NCBI GenBank assembly: GCA_027066965.1
Contig: JAMOMT010000114.1
Location: 1-10,185 of the forward strand
Origin: Archaeoglobaceae archaeon
GTDB lineage: Archaea; Halobacteriota; Archaeoglobi; Archaeoglobales; Archaeoglobaceae
Direction of reading: 5' to 3'
Length of the DNA stretch: 10,185 nt
The notes under the pieces were generated by a model, which had not been told where the DNA came from, made no database searches, and saw only the letters and a list, made by a program, of their open reading frames with translations. Below, piece after piece: positions 1-5,456 of this stretch. The translations under genes were made by a program, and so were the position numbers. Each line of letters starts with the position of its first letter. Position 1 is the first letter of the stretch.

Positions 1-114
1 AATGATGCACACATATACGCGGATTCGCTGAAAGCAGCTAAAGAAGTTCTGTTCCCGGAAACCCCCAAGCTCTTGGGCTCTTTACTACCGGAACAAGAAA
101 AGATGGAAACTTGA
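1..114 (+). CDS. C-terminal end of an unidentified protein (5' end outside window)
   Basis: Frame 1 is open from the left edge to a TGA at 112-114, giving 37 residues that begin NDAHIYADSLKAAKEVL and end PEQEKMET. The composition looks like a real protein C-terminus: an amphipathic helix followed by a Pro-containing tail. I do not recognise the family and the fragment is too short to assign a function. It converges on the minus-strand aminotransferase gene, whose stop codon is at 130-132, leaving only 15 bp between the two. The TGA lies inside one arm of a 13-bp inverted repeat whose partner is at 2588-2600. It could be a chance open frame at the edge, but convergent packing this tight is normal in archaeal genomes. 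Confidence 0.5.
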   Translation, partial: NDAHIYADSLKAAKEVLFPETPKLLGSLLPEQEKMET

Positions 115-123
115 TGCTACGTT
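111..123 (+). repeat. Left arm of a 13-bp inverted repeat (TTGATGCTACGTT)
   Basis: TTGATGCTACGTT here is the exact reverse complement of 2588-2600. It sits between the convergent stop codons of the left-edge gene and the aminotransferase. Its meaning is unknown. Confidence 0.5.
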
Positions 124-129
124 CCGACT

Positions 130-1419
130 TTAAAGCCCCTCCACGAACTCGACTATTCTTTCCACAGCCTCCTTCAGCTTTTCCATGCTAACGGCGTAAG
201 CGCACCTAATATATCCTTCTCCACACTCTCCAAATGCGTTTCCGGGAACGACAGCCACTTTTTTCTCGAAGAGTAGCCTCTTTGCAAACTCCTCGCTGCT
301 CAATCCGGTTTCCTTCACTGAGGGAAAAGCGTAGAACGCTCCATCCGGCTTCTTGACGTCGAGAACTTCTCTAATCCTCTTCACGAAGAAGTTTCTCCTC
401 CTGACATACTCTTCTCTCATCTCCTCAAGGTCATCCTCCCCGTTTCTCAGAGCCTCTATTGCACCGATCTGGGACAGGACAGGGGCACAAAGCATACAGT
501 ACTGGTGAATCTTCAACATGGCGTTGAGAACATCCTCAGGAGCTATCGCAAAACCAACTCTCAAGCCAGTCATAGAGAAAGCTTTAGAGAATCCGTTCAG
601 TATGACCGTCCTGTCGAACATGCCTTCAAGAGACGCTATCGACTCGTGCTTGAATGAATAGCTAAGCTCAGCGTATATCTCGTCAGACACAACGATGGCG
701 TCCTTCTCCACTGCAAAGTCCGCAATCTCCTCCAAAACCGATCTCGTGTAGCTGACCCCCGTAGGATTGTTCGGGTAGTTTATCATCACAGCCTTTATCC
801 TCACACCCCTCCCCTCAGCTTCCCTCGCAAGCTTGACCATGTCCTCGTAAGTAGGCACGAAGTCAGGAGTCGTAGGATAACTCACGGCAACTCCACCAGC
901 GAGTGTCGTTAAGGGAGAATATGAAACATAGCAAGGCTCAGGAATTAACACACCCTCCCCCGGGTTAAGGATTGCTCTAAGTGCTATGTCAACGGCTTCG
1001 CTAACACCAGTCGTAACTATTACGTTTTCAACGCCGCAGCTAACGCCGAACTTTCTGTAGTAGGAGGCTATGCTCTCTCTCAGTTCGTACAGGCCAAAGT
1101 TGGAGGTGTAGGACGTTATTCCCTTCTCCAAGGCATATATCATCTCCTCTCTTATCCTCCAAGGAACGGGAAAGTCTGGCTCTCCAACACCGAGGCTGAT
1201 TATGTCCTCCCTTCCAATTATCAGCTCAAAGAACTTCCTTATGCCAGAAGGCTTTAACGCTTCGACGCTCCTCGAAATCCTTTTTTCACTTTTGGTCTCG
1301 TTTTTTCTTTCAAACATCCTTTCGAATTCCAGTTCATCAGCCCTACCAGCCGCTCCATAGCCCGCTTCCTCAACATTCCTAACCTCTTTAACTCCCCTCA
1401 CCTCTCTCGCCTCGCTCAC
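130..1419 (-). CDS. PLP-dependent class I/II aminotransferase (aspartate/aromatic/alanine aminotransferase family)
   Basis: Fold-type I aminotransferase that transfers an amino group between an amino acid and a 2-oxo acid in the cytoplasm. Numbered from the GTG start at 1419 (429 aa), the motifs are SLGVGEPDFPVP (75-86), YPNNPTG (215-221), SDEIYAELSY (245-254), GFSKAFSMTGLRVGF with the Schiff-base lysine K279 (276-290), and YIRCAYAVS near the C-terminus, whose Arg should bind the substrate carboxylate. Exact substrate specificity cannot be read from sequence. The family is normally about 380-400 aa; here 34 charged residues precede an internal ATG at 1317 that would give 395 aa and a typical N-terminus. 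The GTG lies 14 bp after the stop of the Lrp-type gene and no TATA box is evident between them, so co-transcription is likely. The ATG has only AAGG touching it and the GTG has TGAGG about 12 nt upstream, so the start is unresolved. Confidence 0.95.
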   Translation of the reverse strand: MSEAREVRGVKEVRNVEEAGYGAAGRADELEFERMFERKNETKSEKRISRSVEALKPSGIRKFFELIIGREDIISLGVGEPDFPVPWRIREEMIYALEKGITSYTSNFGLYELRESIASYYRKFGVSCGVENVIVTTGVSEAVDIALRAILNPGEGVLIPEPCYVSYSPLTTLAGGVAVSYPTTPDFVPTYEDMVKLAREAEGRGVRIKAVMINYPNNPTGVSYTRSVLEEIADFAVEKDAIVVSDEIYAELSYSFKHESIASLEGMFDRTVILNGFSKAFSMTGLRVGFAIAPEDVLNAMLKIHQYCMLCAPVLSQIGAIEALRNGEDDLEEMREEYVRRRNFFVKRIREVLDVKKPDGAFYAFPSVKETGLSSEEFAKRLLFEKKVAVVPGNAFGECGEGYIRCAYAVSMEKLKEAVERIVEFVEGL

Positions 1420-1433
1420 AACTGACTAAAGCC

Positions 1434-1925
1434 TCAGGGCGTTACGGCCAGTCTCCTGTCCTCCTCTTCCTTGAAGAGTAAAACGCCTTCCTCCTTGTAT
1501 GTCCTCAGGACGAAGTGTGTAACAGTTGTGAGTACTTCGGGGATCGTGGAAATCTTCTCTGCAACGAAGAAGGAGACATCTTTAAGGCTCTTGCCCTTTA
1601 CGACGACCTGAAAGTCGTAGTCCCCACTTATCAGCCTGACAGCGTGGACTTCTGGGTATTTGGCTATCCTCTTCGCTATGTCGTCGTAGTTCTTCTCCCT
1701 AGTAAGAGTGACTCTTATGTCTATCACGGCGTAAACGGGCTCTTCTCCAAACCTCTCCCAGTTTATCAGGGTCTTGTACTTGAGTATGACTCCGTTCTCT
1801 TCAGCTTTCTTCACTATTTCTCTGACTTCATCCTCGCTAATTCCAAGCATTTCAGCTATCTCCCTGTAGGAGAGTCTCGCATCGTTCTCGAGAAGTTTTA
1901 GCACTTCCTGAGCTTTTTTGTCCAT
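1434..1925 (-). CDS. Lrp/AsnC-family transcriptional regulator
   Basis: 163-residue DNA-binding regulator of the leucine-responsive/feast-famine family; members form dimers or higher oligomers and respond to amino acids. Residues 1-60 are the N-terminal winged helix-turn-helix: MDKKAQEVLKLL, then LSYREIAEMLGISEDEVREI (19-38, the HTH), then a wing with GVILKYKTLINWERFG. Residues 64-147 are the RAM (ligand-binding) domain, with YAVIDIRV strands and the effector-pocket motif ISGDYDFQVVVKG (99-111). Length is typical. An in-frame TTG at 1937 would add four residues, but the ATG at 1925 coincides with the transcription start expected from the TATA box at 1947-1954, so a leaderless mRNA beginning at the ATG is preferred. 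The aminotransferase gene follows 14 bp downstream and is the obvious candidate target, together with self-regulation and perhaps the nearby amino acid importer. Confidence 0.93.
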   Translation of the reverse strand: MDKKAQEVLKLLENDARLSYREIAEMLGISEDEVREIVKKAEENGVILKYKTLINWERFGEEPVYAVIDIRVTLTREKNYDDIAKRIAKYPEVHAVRLISGDYDFQVVVKGKSLKDVSFFVAEKISTIPEVLTTVTHFVLRTYKEEGVLLFKEEEDRRLAVTP

Positions 1926-1936
1926 ACACAGTAACA

Positions 1937-1950
1937 AAACCGCACGGTTT
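1937..1950. promoter_or_regulatory. 14-bp palindrome, candidate Lrp operator
   Basis: AAACCG-CA-CGGTTT, with perfect 6-bp arms, lies between and partly over the TATA box (1947-1954) and the predicted transcription start (about 1925) of the Lrp-type gene. Archaeal Lrp proteins commonly repress their own promoter by binding palindromes in this position. Function as an operator is inference. Confidence 0.45.
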
Positions 1951-1954
1951 ATAA
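1947..1954 (-). promoter_or_regulatory. TATA box of the Lrp-type regulator/aminotransferase transcript
   Basis: The minus strand reads TTATAAAC, preceded by the purine-rich AAAAAGAA stretch expected of a BRE. Its centre is about 26 bp from the A of the ATG at 1925, the standard archaeal TATA-to-start distance, which predicts a leaderless mRNA. It overlaps the palindrome at 1937-1950. Confidence 0.7.
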
Positions 1955-2002
1955 TTCTTTTTTGTTTCTTTTAGATGTCGCTAACGGGTCATCGACCGTG
2001 AG

Positions 2003-2020
2003 CAAGAAACTACAAGAAAC
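2003..2020. repeat. Short tandem repeat, two copies of CAAGAAAC
   Basis: CAAGAAAC occurs at 2003-2010 and again at 2013-2020, a period of 10 bp, just beyond the stop codon of the small secreted-protein gene at 2024. On that gene's transcript it reads as two GTTTCTTG pyrimidine tracts, which might contribute to termination. It could equally be chance. Confidence 0.35.
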
Positions 2021-2023
2021 GAA

Positions 2024-2431
2024 CTACTTGACTATGTAGCTCCATGAAAAGTTGAGCTGGTCTCCCGTCTTGCGGTTGATTACCTTCGCTTCCACCGTGT
2101 AAACGCCGCTTCCAGCCGTAACCGCCCACCTATATCCCAGAGCTCTTCCAGGCACCCAAGCTGCAGCGTGCTCCATAATGTATTCTGGCTCTGGATTGAC
2201 GGTTATGCTTGCCCTTATTATACCGGGATCCGGAGGCTTGACCCAGATCGTGATGAAGTGGTTTCTTCCAACAACCTTTCCTGGAGATGGCTCCACTCTA
2301 ACAACCGTTATGTTGTCTCTTTTCAGAGGGAATGTTACGTTCTGTTTTGGTATAACCGGTTTCTGAGCTGTGAGGAAGTGAAGGGCTAGGATGAGCAACG
2401 CAAAAGCGAGAACGAGAAGTTTTCTCTTCAT
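2024..2431 (-). CDS. Small exported protein of unknown function, probable beta-sandwich
   Basis: 135 residues. MKRKLLVLAFALLILALHFL is a positively charged start followed by a strongly hydrophobic segment (about 4-22), a signal peptide or membrane anchor, so the remaining roughly 110 residues should lie outside the cytoplasm. That part is rich in Val, Ile, Pro and aromatics in short alternating runs such as NHFITIWVKPPDPG (57-70) and GVYTVEAKVINRKTGD (109-124), suggesting an Ig-like or FN3-like beta-sandwich. It has three N-glycosylation sequons (N31, N40, N127) and no cysteine. The ATG at 2431 has GGGTGG just upstream, an acceptable ribosome binding site. I do not recognise a family. It lies between the importer operon and the Lrp-type gene on the same strand, but gaps of about 195 and 98 bp suggest its own transcript. 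Confidence 0.8.
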   Translation of the reverse strand: MKRKLLVLAFALLILALHFLTAQKPVIPKQNVTFPLKRDNITVVRVEPSPGKVVGRNHFITIWVKPPDPGIIRASITVNPEPEYIMEHAAAWVPGRALGYRWAVTAGSGVYTVEAKVINRKTGDQLNFSWSYIVK

Positions 2432-2576
2432 TCAACCACCCACATTTTTTGTAGAATTATCGATACATCTACGTTTTGTTTTTGTTAACACCTTCCCTTA
2501 CACTCCACCAGCCAATCAGCATCGAAGCATTTTAACGGGGTTAACTGAAGCTGTAGTCGTCAGCTGTAGCATCAAC
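2432..2576. other. Intergenic region upstream of the small exported-protein gene
   Basis: Contains a 13-bp inverted repeat, TTAAC-GGG-GTTAA (2532-2544), and two direct copies of AGCTGTAG (2549-2556 and 2562-2569). No convincing TATA box at the usual distance from the ATG at 2431 is visible, so the promoter of that gene is not located. The inverted repeat might be an operator. Confidence 0.3.
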
Positions 2577-2605
2577 AAAACATAAAAAACGTAGCATCAA
2601 TAAAA
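2566..2605. repeat. Direct repeat GTAGCATCAA(C/T)AAAA, two copies
   Basis: 15-bp copies at 2566-2580 and 2591-2605 differ at one base, with a period of 25 bp. They lie inside the oligo-T terminator region. The 10-bp core GTAGCATCAA also occurs in inverse orientation at 111-120. Confidence 0.6.
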
Positions 2606-2623
2606 ACAAACCCCCATAAAAAA
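2577..2623 (-). terminator. Oligo-T terminator region of the amino acid importer operon
   Basis: On the minus strand, four T-runs follow closely on the stop of the ATPase gene: six T (2618-2623), five T (2602-2606), six T (2584-2589) and four T (2577-2580). Successive oligo-T tracts without a stable hairpin are the usual archaeal intrinsic terminator. Confidence 0.6.
2588..2600 (-). repeat. Right arm of a 13-bp inverted repeat (AACGTAGCATCAA)
   Basis: Perfect inverse copy of 111-123, about 2.5 kb away, lying in the terminator region of the importer operon. The pair brackets exactly the aminotransferase, Lrp-type regulator and small exported-protein genes. No clear target-site duplication flanks it and no transposase is present. 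Confidence 0.5.
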
Positions 2624-2626
2624 GAA

Positions 2627-3358
2627 TTAAAGTATCATACTCAGGAACTCCCTCGTCCTCGGGTGCTTTGGAGCCGTGAAAATTTCCTCAGGCTTCCCTT
2701 CCTCTACTATCACTCCGCCGTCCATGAAGACGACCCTGTCCCCTACTTCCTTCGCGAAGCCCATCTCGTGAGTTACGACGATCATCGTCATCCCTTCCCT
2801 TGCAAGCTCCTCCATTACGTTCAGAACTTCCTTCACCCTCTCTGGATCGAGAGCTGACGTAACCTCGTCGAAGAGCATGAGCTCAGGGTTCATTGCCAGA
2901 GCTCTGGCTATCGCCACTCTCTGCTGCTGTCCACCGCTGAGTTGATGAGGGTAGTAAGTGGCAAACTCCTCTTCGAGCCCAACTTTCCTCAGGTACTTTA
3001 TCGCTATCTTCTCCGCCTCGTCCTTCGGCACTTTCTTGACTATCCTGAGAGGAAGAGTTATGTTCTCGAGAGCCGTGAGGTGAGAAAACAGGTTGAACTG
3101 CTGAAAAACTATGCCGATCCTCTGCCTTATCTTGTTCAGGTCAACTCCCTTGGCTGTCAGGTCAATTCCGTCGAGGATTATCTTTCCCTCAGTCGGAGGT
3201 TCGAGCATGTTTATGCACTTTAGCAGAGTCGACTTTCCTCCGCCAGAAGGGCCGATGACTACGACTACCTCTCCCTTCTCAACCTCCATGTTGACTCCTC
3301 TGAGCACGTAGAGGTCTCCGAATCTCTTGTGAAGGTTGATTATCTTAAGGAGACTCAT
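2627..3358 (-). CDS. Polar amino acid ABC transporter, ATP-binding subunit (GlnQ/HisP type)
   Basis: 243-residue cytoplasmic ATPase that powers the importer encoded with it. In order: Walker A GPSGGGKST (36-44), Q-loop VFQQFNLFSHLTALENI (84-100), signature LSGGQQQRVAIARAL (140-154), Walker B LMLFDE (160-165) with the D-loop SALD (168-171), and H-loop VVTHEMGFA (194-202). Length and the ENI/LPLRIV helical region fit the amino acid (PAAT) branch. The ATG at 3358 is preferred over in-frame GTG (3364) and TTG (3367) because AGAGGA lies about 9 nt upstream of it. The start overlaps the end of the permease gene by 14 bp, implying translational coupling. The motif reads DEVTSALD where DEPTSALD is commoner, a variant also seen in functional homologues. 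It is the last gene of the operon. Confidence 0.96.
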   Translation of the reverse strand: MSLLKIINLHKRFGDLYVLRGVNMEVEKGEVVVVIGPSGGGKSTLLKCINMLEPPTEGKIILDGIDLTAKGVDLNKIRQRIGIVFQQFNLFSHLTALENITLPLRIVKKVPKDEAEKIAIKYLRKVGLEEEFATYYPHQLSGGQQQRVAIARALAMNPELMLFDEVTSALDPERVKEVLNVMEELAREGMTMIVVTHEMGFAKEVGDRVVFMDGGVIVEEGKPEEIFTAPKHPRTREFLSMIL

Positions 3359-4019
3359 GGCCACCAATCCTCTTCTGGAAGTGATCTACGAGCTTACTTA
3401 AGGGTAACGTCATCGCGAGGTAGAACATCGCTACTCCAAGCAGCGGTGTCCAAGCATTGAAAGTAACGGCGTATATCTGCATTCCAGTTCTCGTCAGCTC
3501 AGCTATAGCTATGACCGAAAGCAGGGAGGAGTCTTTTATGAGCGCTATGAACTCGTTGCCTAATGCTGGAAGTATGTTCCTGAAAGCCTGAGGCAAAACA
3601 ACGTACCTCATAGCCTGAGCGTAGCTCATTCCAAGGGACCTTGCAGCATCCATCTGGCCTTTAGGAACGCTCTGGATCCCAGCTCTTATGATTTCAGCTA
3701 TGTACGCTCCGCTGTTTATGCTGAGAGCAAGGACTCCAGCCACCTCGGGCGGGAGGTTTATTCCCGCAGCCGGCAGTCCATAGTAAACTATCATTATCTG
3801 GACAAGCAGTGGAGTTCCCCTGATGAGCTCAACGTAAGCTGTCGCGATTTTGGGCAGAATCGGGTTCTTCAGAATCCTGAAAATGCCAAAAAACGTACCT
3901 ATGATGAGGCCAAAAAGGATCGAGAGGGAAGAGAACTTTAGCGTTACGAGAGCTCCTCTCGCCAGATCGGGTAAAATTTTAATAAAAAGATTGAAGTCAA
4001 ACTGTCCTATACCTACCAT
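3345..4019 (-). CDS. Polar amino acid ABC transporter, permease subunit (HisM/GlnP type)
   Basis: 224-residue inner-membrane permease that, probably as a homodimer, forms the translocation path for the amino acid delivered by the binding protein. Several hydrophobic helices are visible (about 22-48, 58-85, 92-112, 155-178, 188-208). The coupling-helix EAA motif follows the expected pattern in GQMDAARSLGMSYAQAMRYV (121-140) leading to VLPQAFRNILPALGN, which contacts the ATPase. VELIRGTPLLVQI (63-75) is characteristic of the family. The ATG at 4019 is the first usable start after an in-frame TGA, although its ribosome binding site is weak. The gene lies 81 bp after the binding-protein gene and overlaps the ATPase gene by 14 bp. 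Only one permease gene is present, consistent with a homodimeric channel. Confidence 0.95.
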   Translation of the reverse strand: MVGIGQFDFNLFIKILPDLARGALVTLKFSSLSILFGLIIGTFFGIFRILKNPILPKIATAYVELIRGTPLLVQIMIVYYGLPAAGINLPPEVAGVLALSINSGAYIAEIIRAGIQSVPKGQMDAARSLGMSYAQAMRYVVLPQAFRNILPALGNEFIALIKDSSLLSVIAIAELTRTGMQIYAVTFNAWTPLLGVAMFYLAMTLPLSKLVDHFQKRIGGHESP

Positions 4020-4076
4020 GGCTCTCAGCCTTCAGGACCTTATTCCCCTCACTGCATTCTACGTTTTTATTGAGCT

Positions 4077-4107
4077 AAGCTGCTACTAAAGCCCCCGAGT
4101 TCAGCTT
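4077..4107 (-). other. Imperfect hairpin between binding-protein and permease genes
   Basis: AAGCTG and CAGCTT arms (4102-4107 and 4077-4082), with an additional ACT/AGT pairing inside, can form an interrupted 9-bp stem at the 3' end of the binding-protein gene. No T-run follows, so it is unlikely to be a full terminator. It could protect the upstream mRNA and favour excess binding protein. This is a weak structural prediction. Confidence 0.3.
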
Positions 4108-5027
4108 CCCTGGATTGCTTCCTGAACTGTCGAGTTCAGCAGCAGCTTGATGTCGGGCTTAGTGCCAAACCACTTCTCATATATCTTGGTGTAGGTTCCG
4201 TCCTGTATGGTCTTGTTGAGAGCCTGGTTTATCGCCTTGAGAAGTGCAGGATTGTCCTTTGCAACGGCAATTCCGTAAAGCTCGTGAGTGAGTCTCTCGT
4301 TTATGACCTTGTAGTCCTCAGGGCACTTCTTCGCCATCCAGAGAGCAACACCGTTGTCGATTATGACGGCATCGAGCCTTCCATCCTTGAGGTCAAGCAG
4401 AGCATCTGGGGTCGTCTGGTACTTCTTGAGCGTGAATTTTATGCCTTGCTTGAGCAGCTTCTCGGCGAAGAACTCTCCAGTAGTTCCAAGCTGCACTCCG
4501 ACTACTTTTCCGTTCAGATCCTTAACATCGTGTATCCTATTGTCGTTAGCCCTAACGACTATTACCTGAGATGCAACGAAGTAGGGCCTGCTGAAGTAGA
4601 CCTGCTTCGCTCTCTCCGCAGTTATTGTCATTGCACTGCATATGCAGTCGTACTTGTGAGCCTCAAGCCCAGGAATTATGCCCGTCCAAGCAACGTTGAC
4701 GAACTTTGGCTTGAGTCCCATCTCCTGAGCAACTGCCTTCATTAGATCGACGTCAAAGCCCTGGAACTGGTGGTTAGTTTCGTTTATGAACTCGAAGGGT
4801 GGATACGTTGCGTCCATTCCAACGGTCAAATAGCCGGGGTTGACGAGCTTGTAGCTCTCTGCCTTCTCCTGAGTTTGAGTTGCCGTTGGCTTGGCAGTTG
4901 GCGTTGCCTTTGTTGTAGTAGTTGTTGTCTGGGTCTTGTTCTGGGCACACCCCGCAAAAGCTGCTCCGAGGAGAACCACTGTAAGTATAATTACGAGCCA
5001 CCACTTGTTCGTAACTTTCCTAACCAT
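4101..5027 (-). CDS. Polar amino acid ABC transporter, solute-binding lipoprotein (SBP family 3)
   Basis: 308-residue extracellular receptor that captures an amino acid and hands it to the permease. Residues 8-25 are hydrophobic, followed by a lipobox-like LLGAAFAGC with candidate lipidated Cys27. A Thr/Pro/Lys-rich spacer (33-52) tethers the protein to the membrane. The family-3 domain (about 58-295) shows LTVGMDATYPPFEF (67-80), GFDVDLMKAVAQEMGL (90-105), the ligand-contact segment SAMTITAERAKQVYFSRPY (131-149), GVQLGTTGE, and AVIIDNGVAL. The Thr and Arg of TITAER and the Asp of IIDN are the positions that usually bind the carboxylate and amino groups, so an amino acid ligand is expected; which one is not determinable. 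The ATG at 5027 is chosen because AGGAGGTG (5033-5040) ends 5 nt before it; the in-frame GTG at 5033 overlaps that site. First gene of the operon. Confidence 0.95.
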   Translation of the reverse strand: MVRKVTNKWWLVIILTVVLLGAAFAGCAQNKTQTTTTTTKATPTAKPTATQTQEKAESYKLVNPGYLTVGMDATYPPFEFINETNHQFQGFDVDLMKAVAQEMGLKPKFVNVAWTGIIPGLEAHKYDCICSAMTITAERAKQVYFSRPYFVASQVIVVRANDNRIHDVKDLNGKVVGVQLGTTGEFFAEKLLKQGIKFTLKKYQTTPDALLDLKDGRLDAVIIDNGVALWMAKKCPEDYKVINERLTHELYGIAVAKDNPALLKAINQALNKTIQDGTYTKIYEKWFGTKPDIKLLLNSTVQEAIQGS

Positions 5028-5032
5028 CCTCA

Positions 5033-5040
5033 CACCTCCT
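5033..5040 (-). promoter_or_regulatory. Ribosome binding site AGGAGGTG of the binding-protein gene
   Basis: Minus-strand AGGAGGTG, a near-perfect Shine-Dalgarno match, is separated from the ATG at 5027 by 5 nt. It decides between that ATG and the upstream GTG at 5033, which falls inside it. It also implies a leadered mRNA for this operon. Confidence 0.8.
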
Positions 5041-5090
5041 TAAACTGTCAAGGTTTACCAAACAGCAAACACCAGTGCCGGAGCTGACTG

Positions 5091-5106
5091 CTTATTTTAC
5101 TTTTTC
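5091..5106 (-). promoter_or_regulatory. Candidate TATA/BRE region of the amino acid importer operon
   Basis: The minus strand reads CGAAAAAGTAAAATAAG. The AAAATAAG part could act as a TATA box, with a transcription start near 5070 and a leader of about 40 nt containing the ribosome binding site. The match to the TATA consensus is poor, so this is tentative. Confidence 0.35.
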
Positions 5107-5109
5107 GAT

Positions 5110-5148
5110 GCTTTCAAGCTATCTGAGGTGATAATCTTACCTGAAAGC
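5110..5148. promoter_or_regulatory. Inverted repeat GCTTTCA...TGAAAGC in the divergent promoter region
   Basis: Perfect 7-bp arms at 5110-5116 and 5142-5148, separated by 25 bp, lie upstream of the importer promoter and about 85 bp before the TATA box of the divergent operon. This is a possible regulator site shared by the two divergent transcripts; function is not established. Confidence 0.3.
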
Positions 5149-5200
5149 CTACATAGTGTTAGCACACGTCAAATACAGTTATGACACTCAAAGCGATGTC

Positions 5201-5217
5201 GTTCGGATTTTTCGAAC
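5201..5217. promoter_or_regulatory. Inverted repeat GTTCG-N7-CGAAC upstream of the exported-peptide operon
   Basis: Perfect 5-bp arms at 5201-5205 and 5213-5217 end about 14 bp before the TATA box at 5232-5239, a place where an archaeal activator or repressor could act on TBP/TFB binding. The winged-helix protein encoded at the end of the operon is a natural candidate ligand. This is inference from position alone. Confidence 0.35.
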
Positions 5218-5231
5218 AAAATGTTAGCTTC

Positions 5232-5239
5232 TTATATAT
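5232..5239 (+). promoter_or_regulatory. TATA box of the exported-peptide operon
   Basis: TTATATAT matches the archaeal TATA consensus. The expected transcription start, about 26 bp downstream of its centre, is near 5262, only a few bases before the ATG at 5269, so the mRNA has a very short leader or none. This argues against using the in-frame ATG at 5221, which lies upstream of the TATA box. Confidence 0.7.
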
Positions 5240-5268
5240 CCGTTTTAAGTAAACATTCGGTGTTTGCA

Positions 5269-5439
5269 ATGAATCCAGCATTCTGGATTGTGGTTGGGGC
5301 CGTTCTCCTGCTGGCCATAGGTAGCGCCAATGCATACACCGTATGTGCGGAATGGGTAAACAACCACTACGGTCACGGCAGTCAAGTAGATCCACCAGCA
5401 AATCCGCCATTCTGGTGTTACGCGAAATACCAGTGTTAG
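5269..5439 (+). CDS. Small preprotein releasing a secreted Cys/aromatic-rich peptide
   Basis: 56 residues. MNPAFWIVVGAVLLLAIGSA is a signal peptide with a hydrophobic core (5-18) and a good A-N-A signal peptidase I site after residue 22. The predicted mature product is 34 residues, Y23-C56, with three cysteines (26, 50, 56), several aromatics (Y23, W29, Y34, F48, W49, Y51, Y54), two histidines (33, 36) and a DPPANPP turn (41-47). No family is recognised. An HYGHG segment recalls the YGNGV box of class IIa bacteriocins only superficially. The odd cysteine number suggests a disulfide-linked dimer, a free thiol, or a partner protein. ATG 5269 is chosen over 5221 because of the TATA position. It is the first gene of a four-gene operon, ending 17 bp before the next start. 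It might be a pheromone, antimicrobial or small envelope protein. Confidence 0.75.
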   Translation: MNPAFWIVVGAVLLLAIGSANAYTVCAEWVNNHYGHGSQVDPPANPPFWCYAKYQC

Positions 5440-5456
5440 TGCCGAGATGAATGATA

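Noticed and set aside
1515..1901. 128-codon plus-strand open frame opposite the Lrp-type gene
   Set aside because: It is antisense to a fully conserved regulator and its composition is that of a complementary-strand shadow.
2783..2815. Altered DEVTSALD motif in the ATPase as evidence of inactivity
   Set aside because: The catalytic Glu and the D-loop are intact, and Val in place of Pro at this position is known in functional amino acid transporter ATPases.
5221..5268. Upstream ATG at 5221 as the start of the exported-peptide gene
   Set aside because: It lies before the TATA box at 5232-5239, so the expected transcript would not contain it, and it would put 16 polar residues in front of the signal peptide.
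5269..5439. Class IIa (pediocin-like) bacteriocin, from the HYGHG segment
   Set aside because: The family needs YGNGV near the mature N-terminus followed by a defined Cys-Cys spacing and usually a double-glycine leader. Here the match is two glycines and a tyrosine, the cysteines are elsewhere and the leader is a signal peptide.
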